From assembly GCA_902529805.1 (NCBI GenBank), contig CABZXU010000003.1, forward strand, positions 1 to 64,000: a stretch of DNA of 64,000 nt. The letters run 5' to 3'. Each line of letters begins with the position of its first letter. The first letter of the stretch is position 1. Under the pieces are notes generated by a model. The model was given only the letters and a program-made list of their open reading frames with translations, did no database searches and was not told the DNA's origin. The position numbers were made by a program, and so were the translations under genes. Positions 30,201-38,266 of the stretch are shown one piece after another. Source of the DNA: an uncultured Marinoscillum sp. GTDB taxonomy: Bacteria; Bacteroidota; Bacteroidia; Cytophagales; MED-G16.

Positions 30201-30313
30201 TCTGGTTCAGCATAATTAGATAAACTTTTATTTTTTATTTTCTTTTCATTATAAATTGAAAGAATAAGAAAAAAGGAAAATAATAATATAGATAAATAAA
30301 TAAATTTTTGCAT
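27275..30313 (-). CDS. T9SS-secreted beta-propeller protein 3 with one Calx-beta module
   Basis: Paralogue of about 1012 residues. The ORF track starts at TTG 30334, but ATG 30313 directly precedes the signal peptide (MQKFIYLSILLFSFFLIL) and is the better start. After QVELNKMLERN come FTERGPNDVPGRTRGVVVDAAD and a long propeller with Asp-box-like strands (DGGSSWNKV, DRGASWN). It has a single Calx-beta-like module (about residues 830-935, acidic motif DTEVENDET) and a T9SS type A tail (SIFPNPTSGIFKIRF). Its last 250 bases are nearly identical in DNA to those of propellers 2 and 4. The gap to the upstream paralogue is short and shows no promoter, so it is probably cotranscribed. Confidence 0.88.
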   Translation of the reverse strand: MQKFIYLSILLFSFFLILSIYNEKKIKNKSLSNYAEPDKYVKFFYEISHLDEGPNYYPGYKQVELNKMLERNNTNRFAIVNNQGKEDIPFSSSAAATSTFTERGPNDVPGRTRGVVVDAADATGNTWYAAGVGGGLWKGVYNPTTTNVSWTNMTPVTIQNLAIVTLGQSASNPNIIYAGTGESALGASTAIDGDGVFKIDVSGPDPVWTNISPQVGGLIDHRFGSVNRLIVDPSNSDIVIANTFSFSQNESYIFKSIDGGSSWNKVHEEGIGIIQQIVAAPSNFSIQYAGNQSAKVLKSIDAGSTWNQTAPFGISNYGRVELVVSNTNPNKVYAGTRYSHGTPASYLFRTVNGGSSWYQIQENVVSGNVNHMPDYWLNQQGWRDNTLGINPYDDNILYGGGVTLYKFTVLNDSSKNTEAMASGPHVDHQFIQGIDDGAGNFRLLNANDGGVAYTTQVTSNPGMTFGDWKRANDGFNTAQFYGADKIKGKQQYIGGMQDNGTQFSSSSENASATTNYSYGIGGDGFEVIAHWNNPDSMMGGSQYNGLRRSLNGGNTWTSISSGISGSPIAPFLVRLSSPYHEPDVVYAIHDTIGIWKSTDFGANWNLKSISDGGWNGYRKDVEVSLANPRFVWAGSRVGNEGGNLYLSKDWGESFSPVTDIIPNYNHISSSGIYSHPNEDSTAYVLLSYFGRSKIYETKDLGVTWTDISGFPANWQKGVSDRGFPNVKVFSLCVMPFDSNIIWAGTDIGIVETSDRGASWNIVSSNLPHVNIWDMKVKDQGEIVLATHGRGIWTATIPDLINSEPKENSITITTNGSQSIDIEEKGGVATITATATRDVNPLFPVVVSLSAGGTASASDYTLSSTTITITSGKSGTATITALNDTEVENDETVVVDVSSVTNGKEVGTQRVTITIKDGDNTVAGLEDIVVGKAISIFPNPTSGIFKIRFNDTWKGNVDLRVLDIFGRSQYLRNIDNSSGHVEHEVDISNKSDGVFFVELSQEDKRVIKKIIKQ

Positions 30314-30362
30314 AATGATGTTTACAAAAACCAATCTACAAAAAATTATTAATCTTTAAAAT

Positions 30363-33300
30363 TTACTTCTTAAAAATCTTCTTTATGACTCTTTTATCCT
30401 CTTGAGATAACTCTACAAAGAAAATACCATCGGATTTGTTTGAAATATCCACTTCATGTTCTAGCTGACCAGATGAATTATCAATATTTCTCCTGTATTG
30501 TGATCTACCAAAAATATCCAATACTCTCAGATCCACATTACCTTTCCAAGTATCATTAAATCTGATCTTAAAGATTCCAGAAGTAGGATTAGGATAAATA
30601 CTAATCAAGCCTTCAGATCCTTGATCTTCAATTCCTGTAACAGCATCATCGTCTGTAATGGTAATGGTTACTTGTTGCGTACCCGACTCCGTTCCATTAC
30701 TTACTGATGAAATATCAATAACTACAGTTTCATCATTTTCATTATCAGAGTCCTGAACAGCAGTTACAGTTGCTGTACCAGTGGTTCCAGATGAAATTGT
30801 TATAGAAGTTGAACTTAAAGTGTAATCAGATGCAGATGCAGTGCCCCCAGCACTAAAAGAAACAACTACATTTCCTGAATTTGGTGCTTTATCCAATGTA
30901 GCAGTAATAGTAGAAACCCCTGCAGCTTCAGCAATAGAAGCATTATCAACAGATAAAGTTGCAACAGGAGGAGTATTATCTCCATCATCATCTTTAACAG
31001 TTATTGTCACTTGTTGACTACCAGATTCCTTACCATTCACAACAGAGGAAATATCAACTATTACAGTTTCATCGCTCTCTTGATCTGAATCATCTACTCC
31101 AGTAACAGTAACTGTTTTCGTAGTACCTGTAGAATCAAGAGTAACAGAAGTAGCACTTAACGTATATTCAGAACCAGCAGCAGTACCACTTGCAGCTAAA
31201 TTAACTGTAATTGGTCCATCAGGAGAAACATCTTTTCCAGCAGTTATAGTTAATGTTGCAACACCTCCATTTTCAGTAATATTTACAGTATCAACAGATA
31301 ATGTAAGTAGATTTTCTTTTGGTTCCCAACTCACAAGATCTGGTATGGTAGCTGTCCATATTCCTCTTCCATGCGTTGCTAATACGACTTCTCCTTGGTC
31401 TCGAACTTTCATATCCCAAACACTAACATGAGGAAAATTAGTTACTAAACTCCAACTAGCACCTCTATCAGTTGTTTCAACAATTCCTATATCTGTTCCA
31501 GCCCAAATTACATCAGTGTCATATGGCATAACAGCAAGGCTAGTTACTGCTACATTAGGAAAACCAGCTGAAGAAACCCCATAGCCCCAACCAGCTGGAA
31601 ATCCTGAAATATCAGACCAGGAATCACCTAAATCTTTGGATTCAAATATTTTCCCTCTTCCAAAAGAAGATAAAAGAATATAAACTGTTGAATCTTCAGT
31701 TGGATGAGAATATATTCCTGAAACACCAGCTCCTACACCAGTTGGTTTATTTGTAATCGCTTGAAAAGTATTACCCCAATCTTTAGATAAGTAAAGGTTT
31801 CCAGAACCAGATATAAAACCTGAAGCCCATACAAACCTTGGGTTTGACATTGAAACTTCTACATCTCCAGGACTCCAACCTCCAATATCAGGTGGAATTT
31901 TTAATTGCCAATTAGCTCCAAAATCTTTTGTTTTATATATGCCATCATCTCCTATTACATATGCTACATCAGCATCTTGATAAGAACCAGTAATTCTACT
32001 TATAAATGGCCCTCCGCCAGTTCCATTGTGAGGAGACCAAGTTGTTCCAATATATGTCCAATTCGTACCTCCATTAAGACTTCTACTAAATCCATTATAT
32101 TGATAACCACCTATCATTGAATCTGCATTGTCCCAATGAGTAAGAACTTCAAGACCATCTCCACCAACACCTCTAGTATAACTAGAACTAGCTACGGCTG
32201 TTGCAGCTGGATTGGAATACCATGTGCCATTATCCTGTGCTCCAGCAAGATAAGCATGGACACCTTTAATTTTATCTGCACCATAAAACTGAGTAGTTCT
32301 ATAACCATCAGTCGATGCAAAAAAATCATTATGGTTGATACCTGGATCTGCTGCAGAATTTGAAACTGCAATACCACCATCACTACCATTTAATATTCTA
32401 AATTTACCTCCTCCATCATTTATAGTCGTTAAAAAGTGATGATCTACATGAACATAATAGTTTTTACCATCAACATCCCAATAACCATCTGTTATATGAG
32501 TTGAATTTTTTGTATTATCTCCTAGAACAGTAAATTTAAAAAGCTGAATACCGCCAAGATAAACAACGTTATCATCTAATGGACTTACTGTAATACAGTT
32601 GTCATACCACCCCTGACCATCCAACCAAAAATCAGTTGTATATCTAGCATCTCCTGATGCACCATTTTCTGTAATATGAGTCCATGAAGTTCCTCCATCA
32701 AGACTTCTATATAGATATGATTGATCACCAGATTTTCTAACTCCTGAATAAACTTTGTTAGGATCAGTATGAGAAACAGCCAATTCGTACCTACCATATC
32801 CTGAAACTGAAAAGTCAGTAACTGCCGACCAATTATCACCAGCATCTGTAGATTTTAACATAGGATTTCCCCTAACAGCAGCATATTGTATATTAAAGTT
32901 ACTTGGAGAAGCAAGAATTTGTTGAATATTACCACTCCCTTGTTGCACCTGAGTCCATGAGGTTCCACCGTTGGTTGTCTTAAAAATATAAGAATTACCA
33001 CTGGCAATTTTTAGTGTACTTGCTAATACAATATTTTTATTTGCAGGGTCTACAATTATTCTACTAACGTTACCATACTTAGAGTCAATTACCCCGCCTG
33101 AAGTTGGAGTTATATTTGTCCATATTGGAGATGCTGGATCTGAAACATCTACTTTAAATATACCATCACCTGTAATTGCATCTACATTATATGACCAATC
33201 TTCTCCAGTTCCTACATATAGAATAGTAGGATCATTAGCAGATTGTGCAATCGTTGAAATTGCAATATTTGATACAGTTGTAGGAGTTAAATTAGTCCAT

Positions 33301-33755
33301 GTAACACTTTCTCCAGAACCATCACTAGCATATACACCTTTCCATAATCCACCACCTACTGCACCAGCATACCATGTGTTTCCAGTAGCATCGGTTGCAT
33401 CGACAACTATAGCTCTAGTCCTCCCTGGAACATTATTTGGTCCTCTCTCCGTAAAAGTGGCAGCTGCAGCAGCAGAAGTTCCATAACGAATAGAATTATC
33501 ACCTTCTTGAACATTACTCTGACCTAACCTAACAACATCTAACCTTGAAATCATTTTATCAAGTTCAACCTGTCTATATCCAGGATAATACCCTTCGCCC
33601 AATATTTCACTCTTATACTTATGAAATTTTTCTGGCCCCTTATATTTAGCAGTTTCTAAGTTGTTTTTTTTAAAAAAAGAAAAGACAAAAACGGAAATAA
33701 ATATTATAGAAAAAAAGTATTTTAAACTATTTTGAAATTTTGTAAGTGAGATCAT
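30363..33755 (-). CDS. T9SS-secreted beta-propeller protein 4 with two Calx-beta modules
   Basis: First gene of the four-paralogue unit, 1130 residues. The N-terminal hydrophobic stretch (FFSIIFISVFVFSFF) is followed by YYPGYRQVELDKMISRL, shared with paralogues 2 and 3 and possibly part of a pro-region. Next is FTERGPNNVPGRTRAIVVDATD and the propeller (TNGGTSWTQV, DGGTSWTHI, DRGASWS). Two Calx-beta-like modules at about 810-925 and 925-1040 carry DSDQESDET and DSDNENDET. A T9SS tail closes it (SIYPNPTSGIFKIRF to VIKKIFKK). No enzyme active site is recognisable. A promoter and palindrome lie just upstream. Confidence 0.88.
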   Translation of the reverse strand: MISLTKFQNSLKYFFSIIFISVFVFSFFKKNNLETAKYKGPEKFHKYKSEILGEGYYPGYRQVELDKMISRLDVVRLGQSNVQEGDNSIRYGTSAAAAATFTERGPNNVPGRTRAIVVDATDATGNTWYAGAVGGGLWKGVYASDGSGESVTWTNLTPTTVSNIAISTIAQSANDPTILYVGTGEDWSYNVDAITGDGIFKVDVSDPASPIWTNITPTSGGVIDSKYGNVSRIIVDPANKNIVLASTLKIASGNSYIFKTTNGGTSWTQVQQGSGNIQQILASPSNFNIQYAAVRGNPMLKSTDAGDNWSAVTDFSVSGYGRYELAVSHTDPNKVYSGVRKSGDQSYLYRSLDGGTSWTHITENGASGDARYTTDFWLDGQGWYDNCITVSPLDDNVVYLGGIQLFKFTVLGDNTKNSTHITDGYWDVDGKNYYVHVDHHFLTTINDGGGKFRILNGSDGGIAVSNSAADPGINHNDFFASTDGYRTTQFYGADKIKGVHAYLAGAQDNGTWYSNPAATAVASSSYTRGVGGDGLEVLTHWDNADSMIGGYQYNGFSRSLNGGTNWTYIGTTWSPHNGTGGGPFISRITGSYQDADVAYVIGDDGIYKTKDFGANWQLKIPPDIGGWSPGDVEVSMSNPRFVWASGFISGSGNLYLSKDWGNTFQAITNKPTGVGAGVSGIYSHPTEDSTVYILLSSFGRGKIFESKDLGDSWSDISGFPAGWGYGVSSAGFPNVAVTSLAVMPYDTDVIWAGTDIGIVETTDRGASWSLVTNFPHVSVWDMKVRDQGEVVLATHGRGIWTATIPDLVSWEPKENLLTLSVDTVNITENGGVATLTITAGKDVSPDGPITVNLAASGTAAGSEYTLSATSVTLDSTGTTKTVTVTGVDDSDQESDETVIVDISSVVNGKESGSQQVTITVKDDDGDNTPPVATLSVDNASIAEAAGVSTITATLDKAPNSGNVVVSFSAGGTASASDYTLSSTSITISSGTTGTATVTAVQDSDNENDETVVIDISSVSNGTESGTQQVTITITDDDAVTGIEDQGSEGLISIYPNPTSGIFKIRFNDTWKGNVDLRVLDIFGRSQYRRNIDNSSGQLEHEVDISNKSDGIFFVELSQEDKRVIKKIFKK

Positions 33756-33762
33756 ATTTGAT

Positions 33763-33778
33763 ATAAGTTATAACTTAT
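33763..33778. promoter_or_regulatory. 16-bp perfect palindrome at the propeller operon start (candidate operator)
   Basis: ATAAGTTATAACTTAT is perfectly self-complementary. It abuts the predicted -7 box and would include the transcription start, ending 7 bases before the ATG of propeller 4. The position is typical of a dimeric repressor site. In an AT-rich genome some palindromes arise by chance, but 16 perfect bases at this location are notable. Confidence 0.45.
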
Positions 33779-33809
33779 CAAATATATAGATTTTTATTTA
33801 GTGAATGAA
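33779..33809 (-). promoter_or_regulatory. Predicted promoter of the four-propeller operon
   Basis: On the minus strand a Bacteroidota -7 box TATATTTG (33786-33779) is preceded 20 bases upstream by TTC, close to the TTG of the -33 element. The predicted start is about 20 bases ahead of the ATG. The other three paralogues have no exact TAnnTTTG in their short upstream gaps. Confidence 0.5.
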
Positions 33810-33819
33810 GCTATTAAAA

Positions 33820-34692
33820 TTAATTTGCAGTGAATTCTTTCAACCTCATATTTTTTCCTGGCTCTCTTAATTTTTGTAAAGCTTTTTCTCTAATCTGCCT
33901 TACTCTTTCCCTGGTTAATCCCATGACATCTCCAATTTCTTCTAAAGTATAAGGGTTATCAAAACCAATACCAAAACTCATGACAATAACATCTCTTTCT
34001 CGAGGAGTCAATGTAGACAAAGCTCTCATAGTCTCAACTTTTAAGGAATCATTAAAAACTAAACCAGAATCTGTTGGATCTTCTGCATCATTTTCTAAAA
34101 CATCTAATAAAGAGCCTGAATCATCTTCACCAAAAGGAGCGTCCATAGACATTTGTTTAACCTCAGCTCCTAGAGTACTTCTTACCTCACTTGATTTAAT
34201 ATCTAAATTTTCAGCTAATTCCTCTTCAGTTGGCTCTCTTTCAAATTTTTGTTCTAATTCAGCGTAAGCTCTTCTTATTTGATTGATAGCCCCTGACTTG
34301 TTCATAGGAAGCCTAACAATTCTAGATTGTTCAGCTAAAGCTTGCATAATTGATTGTCTTATCCACCAAACTGCATATGAAATAAATTTAAAACCTTTTG
34401 TCTCATCAAACTTTTTTGCAGCTTTGATTAAACCAAGATTTCCTTCATTTATAAGATCATTAAGAGGCAAACTCCTATTTTGGTACTGCTTAGCAACTGA
34501 AACAACAAATCTAAGATTTGCTTTAACAAGTCTATCAAGCGCTCTTTGACTTCCCTTCTTAATCTGCTTAGCAAGTTTTACTTCTTCTTCAGGTGTTATC
34601 ATAGGAACACCACTAACTTCAGTAAAATATTTTTCAAGGGTATGACTCTCTCTTCTATTTGTTATTGATTGTGTTATTTTGAGTTGTCTCAT
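33820..34692 (-). CDS. rpoD: primary sigma factor RpoD/SigA
   Basis: A 290-residue sigma-70 of the short Bacteroidota type, lacking the long region 1.1 and non-conserved insert. Region 1.2 is [20 protein letters not shown], region 2 has the core-binding and -10 recognition helices [38 protein letters not shown]...[10 protein letters not shown], region 3 is [15 protein letters not shown] and region 4.2 is [25 protein letters not shown]. It directs the TTG-20-TAnnTTTG promoters found in this window. The gene has its own well-formed promoter. Confidence 0.97.
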   Translation of the reverse strand: MRQLKITQSITNRRESHTLEKYFTEVSGVPMITPEEEVKLAKQIKKGSQRALDRLVKANLRFVVSVAKQYQNRSLPLNDLINEGNLGLIKAAKKFDETKGFKFISYAVWWIRQSIMQALAEQSRIVRLPMNKSGAINQIRRAYAELEQKFEREPTEEELAENLDIKSSEVRSTLGAEVKQMSMDAPFGEDDSGSLLDVLENDAEDPTDSGLVFNDSLKVETMRALSTLTPRERDVIVMSFGIGFDNPYTLEEIGDVMGLTRERVRQIREKALQKLREPGKNMRLKEFTAN

Positions 34693-34728
34693 GCGGGATA
34701 AGGTGGTTTTGAGATGTTAAACAATTGA

Positions 34729-34760
34729 CAAATGTATTATATTATTATATATATATCAAG
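34729..34760 (-). promoter_or_regulatory. rpoD promoter (TTG/TAnnTTTG)
   Basis: Minus strand: -33 CTTG (34760-34757), 20-base A/T spacer, -7 TACATTTG (34736-34729), a textbook Bacteroidota primary sigma promoter. The start would be near 34722, leaving a leader of roughly 30 bases. Confidence 0.7.
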
Positions 34761-34814
34761 ATTAAATACGAAAGAAATCGATTAATGTTCCTTCTAATCA
34801 ATCAAATTAATTAT

Positions 34815-35087
34815 TTAATCAATTTCAATAATAATTTTTTCAGATCTAGGAAAAGACTGACAACATAAAACATACCCATCTTTTATCTCATCATCAGAAA
34901 GACCATCGTTTACTTCCATTTCAACATCACCCTCAACTAATTTACCTATGCATGATGTACATATTCCACTTTGACAAGAAAAAGGTATATCAATATCTTC
35001 ATCCATAGCTTTTTCAAGTATTGTAGTGTCTTTATCTACTTCCATTTCAAAAGTTTTGCCATCCATAAATACTTTTACGATACTCAT
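34815..35087 (-). CDS. 2Fe-2S ferredoxin
   Basis: A 90-residue plant-type ferredoxin with cluster ligands in CQSGICTSC and the later CCQSFP, resembling the C-terminal ferredoxin domain of PaaE-type reductases but freestanding. It is strongly acidic (DKDTTILEKAMDEDIDIP), as expected for an electron carrier. The partner is not encoded beside it; the orphan Rieske oxygenase at 10.8 kb needs a donor, but that link is only speculation. It is divergent from purB. A TATATTTG box on the minus strand at 35118-35111 is a likely -7 element. Confidence 0.9.
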   Translation of the reverse strand: MSIVKVFMDGKTFEMEVDKDTTILEKAMDEDIDIPFSCQSGICTSCIGKLVEGDVEMEVNDGLSDDEIKDGYVLCCQSFPRSEKIIIEID

Positions 35088-35110
35088 TTGTGTAAAATTT
35101 AATTGATGCT

Positions 35111-35170
35111 CAAATATAATTTAATGATTTGTTTTAAAATATCTCTTTCGTTAAATATTTCTTAATTTTG
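35111..35170. promoter_or_regulatory. Divergent promoters for ferredoxin and purB
   Basis: Two TAnnTTTG boxes point outward: TATATTTG on the minus strand (35118-35111) for the ferredoxin, and TAATTTTG on the plus strand (35163-35170) for purB. Neither has a clear TTG at the right distance. The purB leader would be very short, about 8 bases. Confidence 0.4.
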
Positions 35171-35184
35171 CAAAAATCATAAAA

Positions 35185-36537
35185 ATGAATACACTTAATC
35201 TATCAGCAATAAGTCCCATAGATGGAAGATATAATAAAGTTACCGAAGACATATCTAAATACTTTTCAGAATTTGCATTGATAAGATATAGAGTTTATGT
35301 AGAAATAGAGTATTTCATAGCCCTATGTGAATTTAAATTACCCGAATTAAAAAATATTAAAAAAAGTGAAATAAAAAATTTGCGTGAAATCGTAAATAAC
35401 TTTTCTATAAATGATGCAAAAAGAATAAAAAAAATTGAAGAAAAAATAAATCATGATTTGAAAGCAGTAGAATATTTTATAAAAGAAAAATTCAAAAAAT
35501 TAGGAATAGATGAATACAAAGAATTTGTACATTATGGACTTACTTCACAAGATATTAATAACACGGCGGTGCCTTTAATGCTAAAAGATTGTCTTAAAAA
35601 ATCTATTATTCCTTCAATTAAAATTCTTTTGAAATCTATAAAAAATAAGTCAAAAAGATTTAAAAATATAGCTATGGTTAGTAGAACACATGGACAACCA
35701 GCCAGCCCTACCACTTTTGGAAAAGAATTTCAGGTTTTTCATGAAAGAATCAAGGTTCAATTAGATTCTTTAAACAAAATTCCAAATAATGGTAAATTTG
35801 GTGGTGCATCTGGAAACCTAAATGCTCATTATGTATCTTATCCAAAAATTAATTGGGATTCCTTTTCAGACACATTTTTAAAAAAAATTGGATTGATTAG
35901 AAGTAAGCCAACAACTCAAATTGAACATTATGATAACATGGCTGCTATTTTTCATTGCTTGTCTAGAATCAATACAATTTTAATTGATTTTTCTAGAGAT
36001 ATATGGCATTATATATCCATAAATTACCTTAAACAAAAAGTAAATAAAAATGAAGTAGGATCCTCTGCAATGCCACATAAGGTTAATCCAATAGATTTTG
36101 AAAATGGTGAAGGAAATTTAATGATGGCAAATAAAATATTTCAATTTCTTTCTGAAAAATTGCCAATTTCAAGACTTCAAAGAGATTTAACAGATTCAAC
36201 TGTATCAAGAAATATTGGCATTCCAATTTCACATACTAAAATTGCATTAAACTCCTTATTGAAAGGGTTAGAAAAAATAGAGGTTAATAAAAAAGAAATA
36301 GAAAGTGATTTAGAAAACAATTGGTCAATAATTTCTGAGGCAATCCAAACTATATTAAGAAGAGAAAAAGTTCCAAATCCATATGAAAAGCTAAAACAAA
36401 TTACGAGAGGAAATTCAAAAATTGATAAAAAATTATATTTAGAATTTATAGATAAACTTCCGGTTAATAATAAAGTAAAAAAGGAATTAAAAAATATATC
36501 TCCAAAAAATTATTTAGGAAATAGTCAAAATCAATAA
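35185..36537 (+). CDS. purB: adenylosuccinate lyase
   Basis: Fumarase/aspartase superfamily enzyme that cleaves SAICAR and adenylosuccinate in purine synthesis. Of the 450 residues, MNTLNLSAISPIDGRY is the typical N terminus, SRTHGQPASPTTFGKE holds the general acid histidine, and SSAMPHKVNPIDFENGEGNLMMAN is the superfamily signature with the catalytic serine loop. It complements purA elsewhere in the window, the enzyme of the preceding step. The start is the ATG just downstream of a -7-like box. Confidence 0.95.
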   Translation: MNTLNLSAISPIDGRYNKVTEDISKYFSEFALIRYRVYVEIEYFIALCEFKLPELKNIKKSEIKNLREIVNNFSINDAKRIKKIEEKINHDLKAVEYFIKEKFKKLGIDEYKEFVHYGLTSQDINNTAVPLMLKDCLKKSIIPSIKILLKSIKNKSKRFKNIAMVSRTHGQPASPTTFGKEFQVFHERIKVQLDSLNKIPNNGKFGGASGNLNAHYVSYPKINWDSFSDTFLKKIGLIRSKPTTQIEHYDNMAAIFHCLSRINTILIDFSRDIWHYISINYLKQKVNKNEVGSSAMPHKVNPIDFENGEGNLMMANKIFQFLSEKLPISRLQRDLTDSTVSRNIGIPISHTKIALNSLLKGLEKIEVNKKEIESDLENNWSIISEAIQTILRREKVPNPYEKLKQITRGNSKIDKKLYLEFIDKLPVNNKVKKELKNISPKNYLGNSQNQ

Positions 36538-36539
36538 AA

Positions 36540-37307
36540 ATGTTCAGTAAAATTATTGGGTTTTTATTAAAAAAATTTCCTAGACCTTTCTTACAAAGAA
36601 TCAGTAAGCCAATCTTTTTAATTATCAGATTATTTTATATAGGAGATAAAGTACTTTGCTCTATTTGTAAAAAAAAATTTGATAAGTTTCTTCCATATGG
36701 AAGAAAAATTAGAAAAAATGCTTTGTGTCCAAATTGTTTGTCTCTTGAAAGACATAGACTTCTATATCTTTTCCTTGAAAGAAAAACTAATATTTTTAAA
36801 AAAGATATAAAACTTTTACATATTGCCCCTGAACAATGTTTGATTAATGTTTTTAGCAATTCAAAAAACATAGATTATGTATCAGGGGATTTATTTTCAC
36901 CTTTAGCAAAAATAAAAATGGATATACATAACATGCCATTTCAAAATAATTCGTTCGATATTATTCTTTGTAATCATGTTCTTGAGCATGTTGAAGATGA
37001 TAAAAAAGCAATTAAAGAAATAAATAGAGTTATGAAAAAAGATGGTTTTTCTATTCTTCAAGTTCCATTTTATTATCCAATTCCGAAAAACACTATAGAA
37101 GATAAATCAATACTATCTGAAAAAGAAAGAGAAAAAGTTTATGGGCAATCAGATCATTTAAGAAAATATGGAAAGGATTATGATAAAAGGATATTATCCC
37201 AAGGGCTGAAAGTAAAAAAATCAAATTTTATTAATTCATTCTCTAAAAAAGAAAAAAAATATTTTGGGCTACAAGAAAAAGAGATAATATATTATTGCTA
37301 TAAATAA
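36540..37307 (+). CDS. SAM-dependent methyltransferase with N-terminal zinc-ribbon-like segment
   Basis: A 255-residue class I methyltransferase. A cysteine set CSICKK...CPNC (about residues 40-67) looks like a zinc ribbon ahead of the methyltransferase fold. The fold is seen as LLHIAPEQCLINVF, DYVSGDLFSPLAKIKMDIHNMPFQNNSFDIILCNHVLEHVEDDKKAIKEINRVMKKDG, where NHVLEHV is the usual post-motif block of UbiE-like enzymes. It starts 3 bases after purB and is followed by convergent glycosyltransferases, so a role in surface glycan modification is possible. Substrate unknown. Its 3' end overlaps the neighbouring GT gene by 10 bases. Confidence 0.82.
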   Translation: MFSKIIGFLLKKFPRPFLQRISKPIFLIIRLFYIGDKVLCSICKKKFDKFLPYGRKIRKNALCPNCLSLERHRLLYLFLERKTNIFKKDIKLLHIAPEQCLINVFSNSKNIDYVSGDLFSPLAKIKMDIHNMPFQNNSFDIILCNHVLEHVEDDKKAIKEINRVMKKDGFSILQVPFYYPIPKNTIEDKSILSEKEREKVYGQSDHLRKYGKDYDKRILSQGLKVKKSNFINSFSKKEKKYFGLQEKEIIYYCYK

Positions 37308-38266
37308 TTTTTAATCCAAGCTTTCAAATATCCTGTTCCATAAGCAAAAAATTGAATAAAAGTTGTTATTACTGATAAAAGACCAACTAATGGATTTTTG
37401 TTTAAGATACTTGATTCTAAAAATATTAACATAAAATAGATACCATAAATACATTGAATTAAAAAAATGAAATTAAAATCAATTTTAAATAGTAAAAGTA
37501 AACACATGAAAACAAAAAAAATAAAAAATAAAGAGGGTAATAAATGAAAAAATCTAAATGTACCCTTATGCTTTTGGTTTAATTTAACTCTAGCATTACC
37601 TGAAGAAAAAATTTGATTAAAAAATCCAATTAAATTATTTCTTCTTTTATGATAAACATATGCGGCTTTAAGAATACTTGATTTTGCACCTGAAGACAAA
37701 AGTCTATATGTCAAGTCTAGGTCTTCACCAAATCTCATAGAGGAAAACCCTCCTACCTGCAAAAAGTTTTCTTTCTTCACACCCATATTAAATGATCTTG
37801 GTAAAAATTTATCAACTGTATATTTAGAACCTCTAATACCACCTGTTGTTAACATTGATGTCATTGAATAATTAATTGCTTTTTGTAAAAAACTAAAACT
37901 TTTATTTGATTTATCTGGGCCACCAAAAAAATCAACTTCTGTATTAGATTTTAAAAACTCATTGACTTCATAAAAATAATTTTTTGGAATTATACAGTCA
38001 GAATCAAAAAAAATTATCCACTCAGAATTTGCAAATTTTACACCATGATTTCTAGCTAGGCCAGGGCCTTGATTTGATATTTCATGATACTGCAAATTAA
38101 TTTTATTTTTAAAACTATTTATAATATCATTTGATGATATTGAAGATCCATCTTCAATAACTATAATTTCAAGATCTCTATATTTTTGATCTATTATACT
38201 CTGAATTAAATCGTTTATTTCATCAGGCCTGTTGAATACAGGTATAATTATCGAAAATTTCATCAA
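37298..38266 (-). CDS. GT2 family glycosyltransferase with C-terminal membrane segments
   Basis: A 322-residue GT-A fold enzyme: FSIIIPVFNRPDEINDLIQSII at the N terminus, FFDSDCIIPKNYF as the DxD-like metal site, and GGFSSMRFGEDLDLTYRLLSSG as the acceptor/ED motif. Two or three hydrophobic segments at the C terminus (about 230-315) place it in the inner membrane. It overlaps the upstream GT gene by 4 bases (ATGA). It likely helps build surface polysaccharide or a lipid-linked glycan; donor and acceptor are not deducible. The first ATG is used here, but the second ATG one codon later is equally possible. Confidence 0.87.
   Translation of the reverse strand: MMKFSIIIPVFNRPDEINDLIQSIIDQKYRDLEIIVIEDGSSISSNDIINSFKNKINLQYHEISNQGPGLARNHGVKFANSEWIIFFDSDCIIPKNYFYEVNEFLKSNTEVDFFGGPDKSNKSFSFLQKAINYSMTSMLTTGGIRGSKYTVDKFLPRSFNMGVKKENFLQVGGFSSMRFGEDLDLTYRLLSSGAKSSILKAAYVYHKRRNNLIGFFNQIFSSGNARVKLNQKHKGTFRFFHLLPSLFFIFFVFMCLLLLFKIDFNFIFLIQCIYGIYFMLIFLESSILNKNPLVGLLSVITTFIQFFAYGTGYLKAWIKNYL

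Noticed and set aside
20157-33755. Asp-box motifs taken as evidence that the four propellers are sialidases
   Set aside because: Asp boxes occur in many propellers, and I see no sialidase arginine triad or FRIP motif.
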